Shown here one piece after another: positions 31,361 through 31,726 of a stretch of 31,726 nucleotides of DNA. Each line of letters opens with the position of its first letter. The stretch's first letter is position 1. A model generated the notes under the pieces. That model had not been told where the DNA came from. It searched no databases and saw only the letters and a program-made list of their open reading frames with translations. The translations under genes and the position numbers were made by a program. The stretch is from positions 1-31,726 of the forward strand of contig CAYPEF010000012.1 of the NCBI GenBank assembly GCA_964409675.1, written 5' to 3'. This DNA comes from CAYMDD01 sp964409675. Lineage in GTDB: Bacteria > Pseudomonadota > Alphaproteobacteria > Rickettsiales > SXRF01.

Positions 31361-31726
31361 CTAAACAGTAACGACTCCGCTAAACACCTGAGCCACCGGC
31401 CCCGTCATTATTACATGCGCATTGGATTCCATCCATTCAATGTGCAGAATTCCACCGGGAAGCGAAACCTCTGCGCTTCTGCCGCTTATCAGCCCTCGCC
31501 GTACAGCTGCCACCAATGTTGCGCATGCCGCCGTGCCGCAGGCCAGTGTTTCCCCTGCACCGCGCTCCCATACGCGCAGCGCAATCGACGCAGGGCCGGT
31601 CATTTCCGCCACACTGACATTGGCGCGTTCAGGAAATAATGCATGATGCTCCAGCGCAGGCCCCAACTCGGCAAGCGCAATATCTTTAATATCCGTAGTA
31701 AAAAACACCATATGCGGATTGCCCAT
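31361..31726 (-). CDS. dapF: Diaminopimelate epimerase, C-terminal part (5' end outside window)
   Basis: The last 121 residues of DapF, which interconverts LL- and meso-diaminopimelate for lysine and peptidoglycan synthesis. It begins at GNPHMVFF, the start of the conserved second half. RVWERGAGETLACGTAACA contains one of the two catalytic cysteines and the substrate-contacting ERGxGET loop; the other Cys lies beyond the window. The Met at the window edge is internal, not the start. The usual CGTGA reads CGTAA, a mild change. The stop overlaps a 12-bp perfect palindrome, GTTTAGCTAAAC (31355-31366). Confidence 0.93.
   Translation of the reverse strand: MGNPHMVFFTTDIKDIALAELGPALEHHALFPERANVSVAEMTGPASIALRVWERGAGETLACGTAACATLVAAVRRGLISGRSAEVSLPGGILHIEWMESNAHVIMTGPVAQVFSGVVTV

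Noticed and set aside
1..31726. CRISPR array, tRNA/rRNA genes, transposase or integrase
   Set aside because: No regularly spaced direct repeats, cloverleaf-like sequences or recombinase motifs were recognised by reading; a tRNA and CRISPR scan would be decisive.

Overview
This is a draft or metagenome-derived stretch (two N-runs) from a motile, Gram-negative bacterium, most likely an alphaproteobacterium. Pointers are the alphaproteobacterial style of the XRE domain in the HTH-receiver protein, the dapF/mtaB/ftsY neighbourhood on the right, and a solitary short flagellin. Base composition looks mid-50s % GC by eye, except an AT-richer hypothetical gene near 30.7-31.3 kb. I cannot name the genus.

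Region 1 (1-15959, + strand) is a signalling island. It opens with the 3' part of a receiver-domain protein, a hybrid kinase with its own receiver and HPt, and an unusual N-terminal-HTH/C-terminal-receiver protein. Then comes a chemosensory operon: STAS, cheY, cheA, cheW, transmembrane chemoreceptor, cheR, cheD, cheB, then a soluble receptor-like protein. The cheY-A-W-mcp-R-D-B order and a C-terminal xWxxF tail on the receptor recall the Che2/Aer2 cluster of Pseudomonas aeruginosa rather than a typical alphaproteobacterial cluster. A partner-switching set follows directly on the same strand: a STAS protein, a receiver-PP2C phosphatase and a HATPase anti-sigma-like kinase. The layout suggests one array driving both a CheY output and a phosphorylation-controlled STAS switch.

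Region 2 (15943-22730, - strand) holds a large multi-PAS membrane histidine kinase, a soluble PAS-PAS-MCP receptor (BdlA-like) whose Shine-Dalgarno lies inside a perfect 9-bp hairpin, a phosphoribosyltransferase and gluQ.

Region 3 (22730-28060) is housekeeping with repeats: an HU-family protein with a strong bidirectional terminator, a beta-class GST, an RluA-type pseudouridine synthase whose last codons lie in an intergenic-type palindrome, rimO, a periplasmic Cu/Zn superoxide dismutase, two very large inverted repeats, and a flagellin.

Region 4 (28420-31726) has ftsY and mtaB overlapping in an operon, an AT-richer two-TM hypothetical gene on the opposite strand, and the 3' part of dapF. 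No rRNA, tRNA, CRISPR, transposase or integrase was seen.
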